From Chitinophaga caeni (lineage in GTDB: Bacteria; Bacteroidota; Bacteroidia; Chitinophagales; Chitinophagaceae): 64,000 nucleotides of DNA. The stretch lies in the NCBI RefSeq assembly GCF_002557795.1, contig NZ_CP023777.1, forward strand, positions 1,876,001-1,940,000, written 5' to 3'. Made by a program: the position numbers and the translations under genes. Positions 37,259 through 45,909 of the stretch are shown here, in pieces. The first letter of the stretch is position 1; each line of letters opens with the position of its first letter. The notes under the pieces are model-generated. The model worked only from the letters and a program-made list of their open reading frames with translations, searched no databases and was not told where the DNA came from.

Positions 37259-38773
37259 ATGCGCAGATTATTCCAGGTACAGTTGTGGCTGCTATTATTC
37301 CTGATGGCATCGAATGCCTTTGCACAAAAAGTTACCTATACAGATCCTGAAAGGGATGATTATAAAACCACCGAATTTGAAATTATAGGGAAGGTCGGGG
37401 GAAATTTATTGGTGTATAAAGCTAATAAAGGTGAATATTACATGTCTGTTTATGACAATGATATGCGGTTGGTTGATCGCGTTCCCCTGGAGTTGCCCAA
37501 AAAGCTGGTTTCCGTAGATTTTATTGCTTACCACGATAAGGCTTATATGGTCTACCAGTTCCAATTCAAAGATGTCGTGTATAGTTATTATGCTACATTT
37601 AACGGAAACGGGGCCTTTGAAAATAAACCGGTGATGATCGATTCAACGCGGATCGGGTATTCAACCAAGTATAATAATGTTTATTCCGTAGAAGTTTCGG
37701 AAGACAAAAGTAAGATCTTGATTTACAAGATCAACCAGGACGATGAGAGGAATAATATCTTCTATACGTTTTTGTACAATAGTGATTTCTGGTTAATCAA
37801 TAACAGCCGTATATCGCTCCAGATGGAATCGAAACGGCATTTCCTGAATAATTTCAACCTAAGTAACGACGGGGATCTTGTATTTACCAAGTTAGAACGC
37901 AGCTCGAATAAGGATTATATCACGCAGGGGGCTCTTTATTTGAAACGTCCGGCAGTAGATACATTCAGTCTGGTGCCGCTCGAATTCCACAACCGCTTAC
38001 TAGACGATATCCGTATAAAATTAAATAATGCGACCCGCCAGGCAACCATATTAGGATTCTTTTATAAGCAGAAGAGGGGGAACGTAGAAGGTTTATATAT
38101 CACGAAAATCGATTATTCCAAGCTGACCCAGCAATATGAGCGTTTCATGGTGTTCTCCGATGATCTGAAAGCCAATGCCAAGGGTGATGCATCTACAAAA
38201 ACGGCTTTTAATGATTTCTTTATCCGTAAAATTATCAATACACAAGATGGAGGCTTCCTCGTAACGGCAGAATCCTATTATACTACCAACAGGTACCAAC
38301 CTTGGAATCGTTGGGATTATATGTACGGCGGTTACGGAGGTTTTTATCCGTATTACTATTCCCCGTATAATTCCATGTATTACAACCCTTATTATTGGAA
38401 TGATAGCCAGGGAAACAGGTACCATTACGACAATATTGCCATCCTTTCGATCGATGGGGAAGGGAAACCTGTTTGGAGTAATATTATCCGTAAATCGCAG
38501 TTTGACGATAATGCAGATTTATATTTATCCTTTATGATCGTTAACGTGGGTAGCGAGTTGAGGTTCCTGTTTAATGATATCCAGCGCAGGAATTTCATCG
38601 TGACCGATAACAGCATTTCCCCGGATGGAAAGCTGAACAGGTTACCGTTATTACGTAACCAGGATAAGGGTTTTACCTGGATGCCCCGGTATGGCAAACA
38701 GATCGGTGCGCGTACGGTGGTAATTCCCGTGGTGTATAGGAATTATATTTGCTTTGCTAAAATTGACTTTTAA
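37259..38773 (+). CDS. Exported protein of unknown function
   Basis: 504 residues. Signal peptide (LLLFLMASNAFAQ, cut after AQ), then a mainly beta-strand body with repeated motifs such as YMSVYDNDMRLVDRVPLELPKK that suggest a beta-propeller. An unusual Tyr/Gly-rich loop is at about 355-380 (YGGYGGFYPYYYSPYNSMYY). Divergent from the epimerase and followed 15 bases later by the DUF6427 gene, so probably an operon. No named domain recognised. Confidence 0.85.
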   Translation: MRRLFQVQLWLLLFLMASNAFAQKVTYTDPERDDYKTTEFEIIGKVGGNLLVYKANKGEYYMSVYDNDMRLVDRVPLELPKKLVSVDFIAYHDKAYMVYQFQFKDVVYSYYATFNGNGAFENKPVMIDSTRIGYSTKYNNVYSVEVSEDKSKILIYKINQDDERNNIFYTFLYNSDFWLINNSRISLQMESKRHFLNNFNLSNDGDLVFTKLERSSNKDYITQGALYLKRPAVDTFSLVPLEFHNRLLDDIRIKLNNATRQATILGFFYKQKRGNVEGLYITKIDYSKLTQQYERFMVFSDDLKANAKGDASTKTAFNDFFIRKIINTQDGGFLVTAESYYTTNRYQPWNRWDYMYGGYGGFYPYYYSPYNSMYYNPYYWNDSQGNRYHYDNIAILSIDGEGKPVWSNIIRKSQFDDNADLYLSFMIVNVGSELRFLFNDIQRRNFIVTDNSISPDGKLNRLPLLRNQDKGFTWMPRYGKQIGARTVVIPVVYRNYICFAKIDF

Positions 38774-38788
38774 CCGCACCTTTGCAAC

Positions 38789-39772
38789 GTGATACGATTT
38801 TTCCGCTCAGGCAATCCTTTGACGGTATTGCTATTGTTGATATACACCATCTTTGTAAAATTTTATTACTTCCTGCATCCTGTAACTTATTTAAAGGACG
38901 GAGGGGAAGGCTTGCTGTACAACCTGGTGGTAGGTTGGATAGATAGTTTTGCATATAAGAATGCCCTTTTTTATACATTCTTGACAGTTGTATTATTGTT
39001 TTTGCAAGCATTGCTGTTTACCAAGCTGATCAACCAACACCGCCTGTTTTCCAGGTCTACCTATTTGCCCGGGATGTGTTATATCCTGTTTAGCTCGATG
39101 TACCAGGGGTGGAACCAGTTTTCCCCGGCAATTTTGATCAACCTGGTCATGTTGTGGGTATTTTCGAATGTACCCAACCTGTACAACCGTTCTTCAGCGA
39201 GGGACGTGGCTTTCAATTTAGGTTTCGCGGTAGGTGTTTGCAGCTTGATTTACTTCCCTTCGGTAATATTTGTGCTGTTATTGTTCATGGGGCTCGTGGC
39301 AATGCGTTCATTCCGATTAGCAGAGTGGATCTTGGCGCTATTGGGCTTGGCTTGTCCCCTGTATATTTTAGGCACTTACCTGTTCTTAACAGACCAATGG
39401 GCATTAACGGGGCAGCTTACGCGGATAGGGATCAACATTCCGATGATTCATGATTACAAGGTATGGGGCGCTTTGATAGCAAATGTGTTGTTCTTCATTA
39501 CCGGTTGGATCATTATCCAAAGAAGTTTTAACAAGATGTTGATTCAAACTAGGAAAATCTGGAATGTTTGGGCTTTTTATGCATTTATAGCCATGTTAAT
39601 ACCTTTCTTCACGGCAACTTTTTCCGCGAATTACTGGATATTGGCCGTATTGCCGATCAGTATGTTTGCCGGGAATGTGTTTTGGTCGATTCAGAATAAC
39701 ACCTTTGCCAATGCAATACATATCTTACTGTTGTTATATGTGATTGTTATGCAGTATTTCTCTCAAAGCTAA
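38789..39772 (+). CDS. DUF6427-like integral membrane protein
   Basis: 327 residues starting with GTG (GTGATACGA), so a rare start. The N-terminus MIRFFRSGNPLTVLLLLIYT and about 10 hydrophobic helices fit the Bacteroidota DUF6427 membrane family. Function unknown. Shared operon with the upstream exported protein (15-base gap). Confidence 0.85.
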   Translation: MIRFFRSGNPLTVLLLLIYTIFVKFYYFLHPVTYLKDGGEGLLYNLVVGWIDSFAYKNALFYTFLTVVLLFLQALLFTKLINQHRLFSRSTYLPGMCYILFSSMYQGWNQFSPAILINLVMLWVFSNVPNLYNRSSARDVAFNLGFAVGVCSLIYFPSVIFVLLLFMGLVAMRSFRLAEWILALLGLACPLYILGTYLFLTDQWALTGQLTRIGINIPMIHDYKVWGALIANVLFFITGWIIIQRSFNKMLIQTRKIWNVWAFYAFIAMLIPFFTATFSANYWILAVLPISMFAGNVFWSIQNNTFANAIHILLLLYVIVMQYFSQS

Positions 39773-39864
39773 TAAAAGGCAGTCTGCAAGCACATTTCGG
39801 CGTATCCATGTCTACGATTTGTTAAAACAGGATGAACGGTGATGGAAAATTGCCGAAGCATCTG

Positions 39865-39872
39865 TAAATTTG
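39865..39872 (+). promoter_or_regulatory. Candidate purQ -7 element
   Basis: TAAATTTG matches TAnnTTTG 40 bases before the purQ ATG; no -33 TTTG at the standard spacing. Confidence 0.4.
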
Positions 39873-39911
39873 TTCCTTCAATAATTCACATAGATTAATT
39901 ATCAATAATAT

Positions 39912-40604
39912 ATGAAATTCGGTGTAGTTACATTCCCGGGCTCCAATTGCGACCAGGACATGATTGATGCTTTAAGAAATGATCTGAACCAGGAAGTGAT
40001 TCATCTTTGGCATAAAGACAAGGATTTGAGCATGTTTACCACGGATGATTGTATCCTGTTGCCAGGAGGTTTTTCTTATGGCGATTATCTCCGTTGCGGT
40101 GCGATTGCTAAGTTTAGCCCGATGATGCAAAGTGTCATCGAATTTGCTAACAAAGGAGGTAAGGTGATCGGTGTTTGTAATGGTTTCCAAATTCTGTGCG
40201 AAGCGGGCTTATTGCCAGGAGTACTGTTACAAAACCAAAACCAACAATTCGTTTGTAAAAATGTGTTCATCAAAAGCGAAAATCCAACGGCGTCTATTTC
40301 CAAGGATGTAACCGGTCGCCCGTTGATGATCCCGGTAGCTCATGGAGAAGGAAGGTATTATGCAGATAAAGCTACCATCGATGAACTTTTCGCTAATAAC
40401 CAGGTGATCTTCCGTTATTGCGACGAGTTTGGCAACATTATTGAAGATGCTAACCCGAACGGAGCCTTAGAAAATATCGCGGGTATCTGTAATAAAGAAA
40501 GAAATGTTTTTGGAATGATGCCGCACCCTGAGCGTGCCACCAGTTTTATGCTGGGAAATACCGATGGGCAGTTGATATTCCAAAGCCTGATAAACAATAA
40601 TTAA
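39912..40604 (+). CDS. purQ: Phosphoribosylformylglycinamidine synthase subunit I
   Basis: 230 residues, the glutaminase subunit of FGAM synthase in purine synthesis. The class I glutamine amidotransferase nucleophile is in GVCNGFQILCEAG; His and Glu of the triad are in MMPHPERA. It needs the separate PurL and PurS. None lies adjacent here. The gene stands alone with its own promoter. Confidence 0.95.
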   Translation: MKFGVVTFPGSNCDQDMIDALRNDLNQEVIHLWHKDKDLSMFTTDDCILLPGGFSYGDYLRCGAIAKFSPMMQSVIEFANKGGKVIGVCNGFQILCEAGLLPGVLLQNQNQQFVCKNVFIKSENPTASISKDVTGRPLMIPVAHGEGRYYADKATIDELFANNQVIFRYCDEFGNIIEDANPNGALENIAGICNKERNVFGMMPHPERATSFMLGNTDGQLIFQSLINNN

Positions 40605-40646
40605 AACCAATTCAATCAATCAACCAACCGTTTAAAAAAATTCAGT

Positions 40647-41102
40647 ATGAAAAAGTTATTAGTTGCGCTCATCATGTTAGCGATGCCGTTTTTGGCAAGT
40701 GCACAGTTACAGGATCCTGTAAAATGGAATTACTCAGCTAAAAAGATTGCTGCAAATACTTACGAAATTCATCTTACTGCGACAATCGAAAATTCTTGGC
40801 ACCTGTATTCAATGACAACACCTGACGGTGGTCCGAATGCAACGGTCATCAAATTCGCTAAAAATCCATTCGCTTCCTTCGAAGGTAACGTGAAAGAAGT
40901 GGGTAAATTAGAAAAATACCATGATGAGAACTTTGGCGTAGACGTTAAATATTTTGCCAACAAGGTGGACTTCGTACAGGTAGTGAAAACTAAATCCAGC
41001 AAACCATTCGCAGTGAAAGGAACCTTGGAATACCAGGTTTGTGACGATCAACAATGTTTGCCACCAACCGAAGTGCCATTTTCTGTTAACATTGGTAAAT
41101 AA
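40647..41102 (+). CDS. DsbD N-terminal domain-like exported protein
   Basis: 151 residues. Signal peptide (LAMPFLASAQ) followed by a single thiol:disulfide interchange DsbD N-terminal-like domain with ENSWHLYSMTTPDGGPNATVI and ending VCDDQQCLPPTEVPF, whose two Cys fit the DsbD alpha-domain pair. It is a stand-alone copy of the domain fused at the N-terminus of the neighbouring protein, suggesting duplication. A terminator follows. Confidence 0.88.
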   Translation: MKKLLVALIMLAMPFLASAQLQDPVKWNYSAKKIAANTYEIHLTATIENSWHLYSMTTPDGGPNATVIKFAKNPFASFEGNVKEVGKLEKYHDENFGVDVKYFANKVDFVQVVKTKSSKPFAVKGTLEYQVCDDQQCLPPTEVPFSVNIGK

Positions 41103-41125
41103 TATTGAATAAGCTATAAAAATAT

Positions 41126-41169
41126 AAAAAGAGACGAACCCTGGAAATTAGCGGGGTTCGTCTCTTTTT
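41126..41169. terminator. Terminator between the DsbD-related genes
   Basis: A 16-bp stem (41126-41141 with 41154-41169) and 12-base loop, ending in TTTTTG on the plus strand. It separates the two genes and suggests they are not fully co-transcribed. Confidence 0.85.
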
Positions 41170-41205
41170 GTCTTAGCTCTACATTAATGTCTACGACTAT
41201 ACAAT

Positions 41206-43266
41206 ATGAAACACTTAAAACTTTTGCTGCTAGCGATATTTTCATCGTTTGCCGTAGCAAATGGCCAAGATAAATCTCCCCTCAACTGGGAATTCTCTAT
41301 CACTAAAGTTGCCGACAAGACCTTTGAAATCCATGCCAAAGCAAGCATTGAAAACGGTTACCGCATTTATAGTGTAACGGAAAGTGAAACCATTCCCATC
41401 GTAACAGGCATCGTTTTAGATGGTGATAATGCCGCGAAAGAAGGCGCTGTCATCGAACTAGGCGAAGCGATCAAGCAAAAAGACACCTATTACGAAACGG
41501 AATTAAAATATTTTGAGAAAAGCTACGAATTTGTTCAAACTGTAAAAGTAAATAGCGATGCCGCTACTACGATTACGGGAACCTTAAGTTCAATGGCTCA
41601 AAAAGGTGAGGACGTGGCAACAAAAGATGCCAAATTCTCCCTGGAAGCTGATCCGAACATGGCAGTAACGGCTGCGACAACTTCCGCGAAAGCAAAAACA
41701 GCTGAAGTTGCTAAAGCAGGTAATACTGCTTCCGCAGCCGGAGATATTGCAGAAGATGATGCATCCAACAAATCTTTGGCCTGGATCTTTATCACCTGTT
41801 TCCTAGGTGGTTTGTTAGCGGTAATGACCCCCTGCGTATTCTCCGTAATTCCCGTTACGGTGAGCTTCTTTACCAAGAGAAGCACTACTAGGAGCGCGGG
41901 TATTCGCAATGCCTTGACTTATTCCCTGTCAATTATTATCATTTATACCGTATTAGGATTTATCATTACAAAAACATTCGGCGCGAACGCGTTAAATGAA
42001 TTATCGAGTAATATTTACGCGAACATGTTGTTCTTCGTAATCTTCGTAGTATTCGGTATTTCCTTCCTCGGTGCATTCGATATTCAATTACCAAGCTCCT
42101 GGGCTAATAAGGCCGATACCAAAGCCGGTTTAGGTACCTTCGGTGGTATATTTTTCATGGCATTGACCTTGACCATCGTGTCATTCTCTTGTACGGGACC
42201 TATTATCGGTAACTTGTTGGTATTAGCCGCCAAAGGCGGTAATACAGGCCCCTTGGTAGGTATGTTTGCCTTCTCCTTGGCCTTGGCCATCCCGTTCTCT
42301 TTGTTTGCCATGTTCCCGAGCTTGTTGGCAAAAGCCAAACCGGGTGGTTGGATGAACTCTGTAAAGGTTGTACTGGGCTTACTGGAAATAGCCTTAGCGT
42401 TGAAGTTCTTATCTAACGTAGATATGGCCTACCACTGGAACCTCCTGGATCGTGAAGTGTTCTTGGCGATCTGGATTGCGATCTTCGCGATCATGGGCTT
42501 CTACCTGTTGGGGAAAATCCGCTTGCCGCATGATTCTCCCTTGGAGAAAGTAGGTATTACGCGTTTATTCATCGCGTTGGCCGTATTCTCGTTCGTGATT
42601 TATATGATCCCGGGTATGTGGGGCGCTCCATTGAAAGGAATTAGTGGATTCTTGCCGCACGAAGGCTCCCAAGACTTTAACTTACACCGAAAGATCATTT
42701 CAATCGAATCTAAACTGGACGATTTATCCAGCAACGGCGTAAGTGCCGCAGGAGCGAATGGAGCAGTGAAAAAGCCGATGAAATACACGGATATCCTCCA
42801 CTCTGAAATCCCGGGTGTGGAAGATCTTTATTTTGATTACGATGAGGCAATGGAAGCATCAAAGGCCAGCAATAAACCTTTGATGATCGACTTTACCGGG
42901 CATAGTTGCACTAACTGCCGTAAATTCGAGAAGTCCGTGCTAGCTGATCCCCGTGTAATGAAAATCATGAGGAATGACTTCATCGTGGTTAGTTTGTATA
43001 CAGATGAAAAGACAGAATTGCCGGATGAACAACAATATGTTTCTACCTTGGATGGAAGGAAAGTGAAGACGGTCGGAAATAAGAACCTGGACTTCCAGGC
43101 GACGCATTTTAACCGTAATTCCCAGCCTTACTATATCCCCGTTGACCACGAAGGCAAAGCGCTCGTGAATACCGGTTATGGTTATGACCCCAGGGAAAAT
43201 ATCGAGGAGTTTATCGCTTATTTAGAAAAAGCCAAGGAAGCCTTTCATCAAACTTCCGCTAAATAA
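41206..43266 (+). CDS. Fused DsbD-type thiol:disulfide interchange protein
   Basis: 686 residues. Signal peptide, DsbD alpha-like domain (~25-150), an Ala/Thr linker, a CcdA/DsbD-type transmembrane block (~195-475, with MTPCVFSVIPVTVSFF and FSCTGPIIGNLL carrying the paired Cys), and a C-terminal thioredoxin domain (~540-680) with CTNCRKFE. It conveys reducing power across the inner membrane, as in cytochrome c maturation or periplasmic reduction. The smaller DsbD-N gene upstream duplicates its first domain. Confidence 0.92.
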   Translation: MKHLKLLLLAIFSSFAVANGQDKSPLNWEFSITKVADKTFEIHAKASIENGYRIYSVTESETIPIVTGIVLDGDNAAKEGAVIELGEAIKQKDTYYETELKYFEKSYEFVQTVKVNSDAATTITGTLSSMAQKGEDVATKDAKFSLEADPNMAVTAATTSAKAKTAEVAKAGNTASAAGDIAEDDASNKSLAWIFITCFLGGLLAVMTPCVFSVIPVTVSFFTKRSTTRSAGIRNALTYSLSIIIIYTVLGFIITKTFGANALNELSSNIYANMLFFVIFVVFGISFLGAFDIQLPSSWANKADTKAGLGTFGGIFFMALTLTIVSFSCTGPIIGNLLVLAAKGGNTGPLVGMFAFSLALAIPFSLFAMFPSLLAKAKPGGWMNSVKVVLGLLEIALALKFLSNVDMAYHWNLLDREVFLAIWIAIFAIMGFYLLGKIRLPHDSPLEKVGITRLFIALAVFSFVIYMIPGMWGAPLKGISGFLPHEGSQDFNLHRKIISIESKLDDLSSNGVSAAGANGAVKKPMKYTDILHSEIPGVEDLYFDYDEAMEASKASNKPLMIDFTGHSCTNCRKFEKSVLADPRVMKIMRNDFIVVSLYTDEKTELPDEQQYVSTLDGRKVKTVGNKNLDFQATHFNRNSQPYYIPVDHEGKALVNTGYGYDPRENIEEFIAYLEKAKEAFHQTSAK

Positions 43267-43281
43267 TAAGAAGTAATTAAG

Positions 43282-43318
43282 ACAAGCAGGGCCGGGAAAT
43301 TTTCCCGGCCCTGCTTGT
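43282..43318. terminator. Bidirectional terminator
   Basis: A 16-bp GC-rich stem with a 5-base loop (43282-43297 with 43303-43318) lies between the convergent DsbD gene and the 314-residue lipoprotein gene, with T-rich flanks on both strands. Confidence 0.85.
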
Positions 43319-43338
43319 TTATAGGTGTATCATGACTT

Positions 43339-44283
43339 TTAGTTCAATAGCTTGCCGCAGCCGAAATACTTCTTATTGTCAAGTGTGATGTTTACGCTGA
43401 ACGGATTTTTCCCATCCGCATCGTCATTACAAACTTGGTTGATAACTTGTATATGGATTTCATGTTGCCCATTTTTAGAAGTGGCTTCACCGCCATTTTC
43501 CGTCCGGATTTCCTTCGTATATGGAAATTCTAAAGTGTCTTTGCCATAGTTGTTAACAAATACGATCTTGTAATGGGGGTAGACCGTTAAGTTCCAACCC
43601 GGCTCATTCCCCGTTGCCCAGATGGTTGCGCCATGCCTGCGGGCTTCATTAGCAGCAGGACTCAAGCCCGGCCTGTCCGCATTCATTTTGTCCACGATGT
43701 CATGAGCAAGGTTATTAACCTGGTCGATATTTTTGCTATAATCCGTTGCAGTGGATAATGGTTGATAAGAAATTTCGTTATCAATTGAACGCGGTTTTTC
43801 GGTAGACAAGAAACTGACATTCTTTAAAAGATGTTCATTGGAGTCGTAATAGAAACGGTTTTCTATTACATCCTTGGAAGTGTCGCTCGTTAATACTTCC
43901 CTTAAAAACAAGACTTTGTTGGAAACGGTATCAATATAAAACCATCGATCCGCGTAAGTATTCCCCTTTTTTAGATTATTATCGCTCTTTTTCTCCACCG
44001 AAAGGAAGATACGCATGGGCTTTAAGGAGCGGGTAATCATCACCACGGCATTATATTCCTTGTTGCCCAGCCGGTAATTATTAGCTGTTAGGTAGGCGAA
44101 ACGTGATTCTCCGAGATCATCAGCCGTTTGGATATAATCATCTATCAGGTTGGCATCGGCAGGAACTGCGCTAGTGGAGTCCTTGACCATGGTAGAGTCT
44201 GCTTCGGAAGGTTTTTTAGATGTTTGATTGCAGGCTATGGCGAGGAAATAGGAGCAGCAGAAAATGAAAGCAAAAATTTTCAT
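43339..44283 (-). CDS. Lipoprotein with COG3650-like C-terminal domain
   Basis: 314 residues with an SpII signal (SYFLAIACNQ; Cys ~18). The C-terminal part NEPGWNLTVYPHYKIVFVNNYG...FGCGKLL resembles the EPxW...GCG pattern of COG3650/HslJ-like heat-shock or META proteins. The N-terminal ~200 residues are unassigned. Likely an envelope lipoprotein; function unknown. Confidence 0.8.
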   Translation of the reverse strand: MKIFAFIFCCSYFLAIACNQTSKKPSEADSTMVKDSTSAVPADANLIDDYIQTADDLGESRFAYLTANNYRLGNKEYNAVVMITRSLKPMRIFLSVEKKSDNNLKKGNTYADRWFYIDTVSNKVLFLREVLTSDTSKDVIENRFYYDSNEHLLKNVSFLSTEKPRSIDNEISYQPLSTATDYSKNIDQVNNLAHDIVDKMNADRPGLSPAANEARRHGATIWATGNEPGWNLTVYPHYKIVFVNNYGKDTLEFPYTKEIRTENGGEATSKNGQHEIHIQVINQVCNDDADGKNPFSVNITLDNKKYFGCGKLLN

Positions 44284-44405
44284 ATAGGTTGTTTTTATAA
44301 TAGACTATAACAAGGAAATGGCCTTTCAGTTTAAAAGGAAGCGGGAAAGCAGCGAAAAAAAATAAAAAAAGCGAATCAATTTTTTCATAATTTGAAAAAT
44401 GCGCT

Positions 44406-44413
44406 TAAATTTG
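44406..44413 (+). promoter_or_regulatory. tRNA-Ala -7 promoter element
   Basis: TAAATTTG, an exact TAnnTTTG match followed by C, 19 bases before the tRNA. A TTTC at 44383-44386 occupies the -33 position at N19. Confidence 0.6.
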
Positions 44414-44431
44414 CACACCTGTTGAAAGGAT

Positions 44432-44505
<74 letters not shown>

Positions 44506-44513
44506 CAAGCTTT

Positions 44514-44547
44514 AAAGCCTTGGATACGCGAGTATCCAGGGCTTTTT
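44514..44547 (+). terminator. Terminator of tRNA-Ala
   Basis: AAAGCCTTGGATAC pairs with GTATCCAGGGCTTT (one G-T pair) around GCGA, followed by TT. Confidence 0.85.
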
Positions 44548-44598
44548 GCTTTATACGTATCATCAGGATCCAAGCCTGGTAAACAAATTAAATCCTGT

Positions 44599-45417
44599 TC
44601 ATTGGTGGCTTAGTTCATCGTTCAAGCCCTCTTCCAAAGCAACTTCAATCTCATGTGCGTTGCTACTCACCATCCTGATGATCCCCTTTCCATCCACGAT
44701 AAAATGCGTAGGATAAATGGAAACCCCCAGCGTATCGCTTATATAAGTTTCCGGTACCGGTAGTACTTTATAGGAGAATCCGCGCTTTTGTAAAAAATTT
44801 CGCAACTGTGCTTTGCTGTCAAAAGCCATGCTTAGAAAAATGATGTCGTCCCTGCCCTTGTATTTATTTACCATCTTGTTTAATTCCGGAAATTCTGCAA
44901 TACATGCCTGGCAGTGGATGAACCAGCATTTGACAACGAGGGTTTTACCTTTCATGTTTTCATTGTTATAAACGGTTCCTTCCATATCCTCGAAATTAAA
45001 ACGGGGGAAACGTGTTCCTTCCCGCTTAAAATTTTGATAATAGCGCTGCCCCAATAAACCTATTTGATAACGCAGGTTACCAGGAACAGAATCGTCCATT
45101 CGTATCATTTTATAATAGATGCTGTCGTTTCGCAGATTTAACCTTAAGGGCAAGTACGCGCCGGTACTGTACAGCCGTAAGCATTGATCTTTGCTGATCT
45201 CGTTATAATTCGAATCGTAAGCATGGAACTTTCCTTTTAAAGGCATGTAATCCGATTGATAATAGGCGAAGGTTTTCCAGTTCTTTAATATAGATGATGC
45301 GGGTATTAATGGTTCCGCATCCCGGATGGATATCGGTTGGCTGGCATTTTCTGCACATGCCAAGAAAACCGTTAAAATAAGGCTTATAGTGAAGGTTAAT
45401 ATGGAAGGACTTTTCAT
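44599..45417 (-). CDS. TlpA-like thiol-disulfide oxidoreductase lipoprotein
   Basis: 272 residues with a lipobox (TVFLACAEN; Cys ~21). The C-terminal ~140 residues are a thioredoxin/redoxin fold with active site FIHCQACIAEFPEL (CxxC) and a cis-Pro region ISIYPTHFIVDGKG. Probably a periplasmic or outer-membrane reductase. The ~130-residue N-terminal region is typical of Bacteroidota TlpA lipoproteins. Confidence 0.9.
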   Translation of the reverse strand: MKSPSILTFTISLILTVFLACAENASQPISIRDAEPLIPASSILKNWKTFAYYQSDYMPLKGKFHAYDSNYNEISKDQCLRLYSTGAYLPLRLNLRNDSIYYKMIRMDDSVPGNLRYQIGLLGQRYYQNFKREGTRFPRFNFEDMEGTVYNNENMKGKTLVVKCWFIHCQACIAEFPELNKMVNKYKGRDDIIFLSMAFDSKAQLRNFLQKRGFSYKVLPVPETYISDTLGVSIYPTHFIVDGKGIIRMVSSNAHEIEVALEEGLNDELSHQ

Positions 45418-45909
45418 ACAAAGAAGTTTATGATCAAGTTAATAAAATATGCACACCTATTTTAAAACATTGTTGTCCGATTAAATTTTAACCGGGGAGC
45501 AATTTGATCCCTCAATAGTTCGATTCAATGTTCATCTGCTCCTTTCTTGTACTTTTTTGTTTACCCAAAAAAGGGCACAAATTGGCCATCACGGCCACCT
45601 ATTTGATCGCTCGATCCGGCCTTTCTACTACTGTATGGCCCAGCTACCCTTCGCTATCAACGGTGCGAAGTTCCACGGTTCTCTTGGCGGGGGGACACCG
45701 GATTTGAATGTATCATCCTTCGCTTATTTCCTTGACCAGGTAAGGAATTCAAGTACCTTTAAAGCATTTTTGCCGGACAACAATGGTTTTAAAATATATT
45801 TACATCGATTTGACCATGGATGCCCCGCAACTTTCCACGGAACCCGTAGGTGAAATTTTCCCGTTTTGCTTATCTTTATTTCCATTAAAACTGTACCTAA
45901 CTATCATTT
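45418..45909. other. 492-base region with an ORF-like repeat of doubtful coding status
   Basis: A 98-codon plus ORF lies at 45557-45853 (RSIRPFYYCMAQLPFAING). Its composition (GGCC clusters, frequent GATCG) differs from neighbouring genes, and similar reading frames seem to recur near genes in this phylum, so I read it as a non-coding repeat-like sequence rather than a gene. No clear promoter for the M48 gene; TATCTTTA near 45873 is an imperfect candidate. Confidence 0.4.

Noticed and set aside
37071..37325. 85-codon extension of the epimerase gene
   Set aside because: The frame is open by chance in the divergent promoter region; the Rossmann start MARVLITGG is at 37070.
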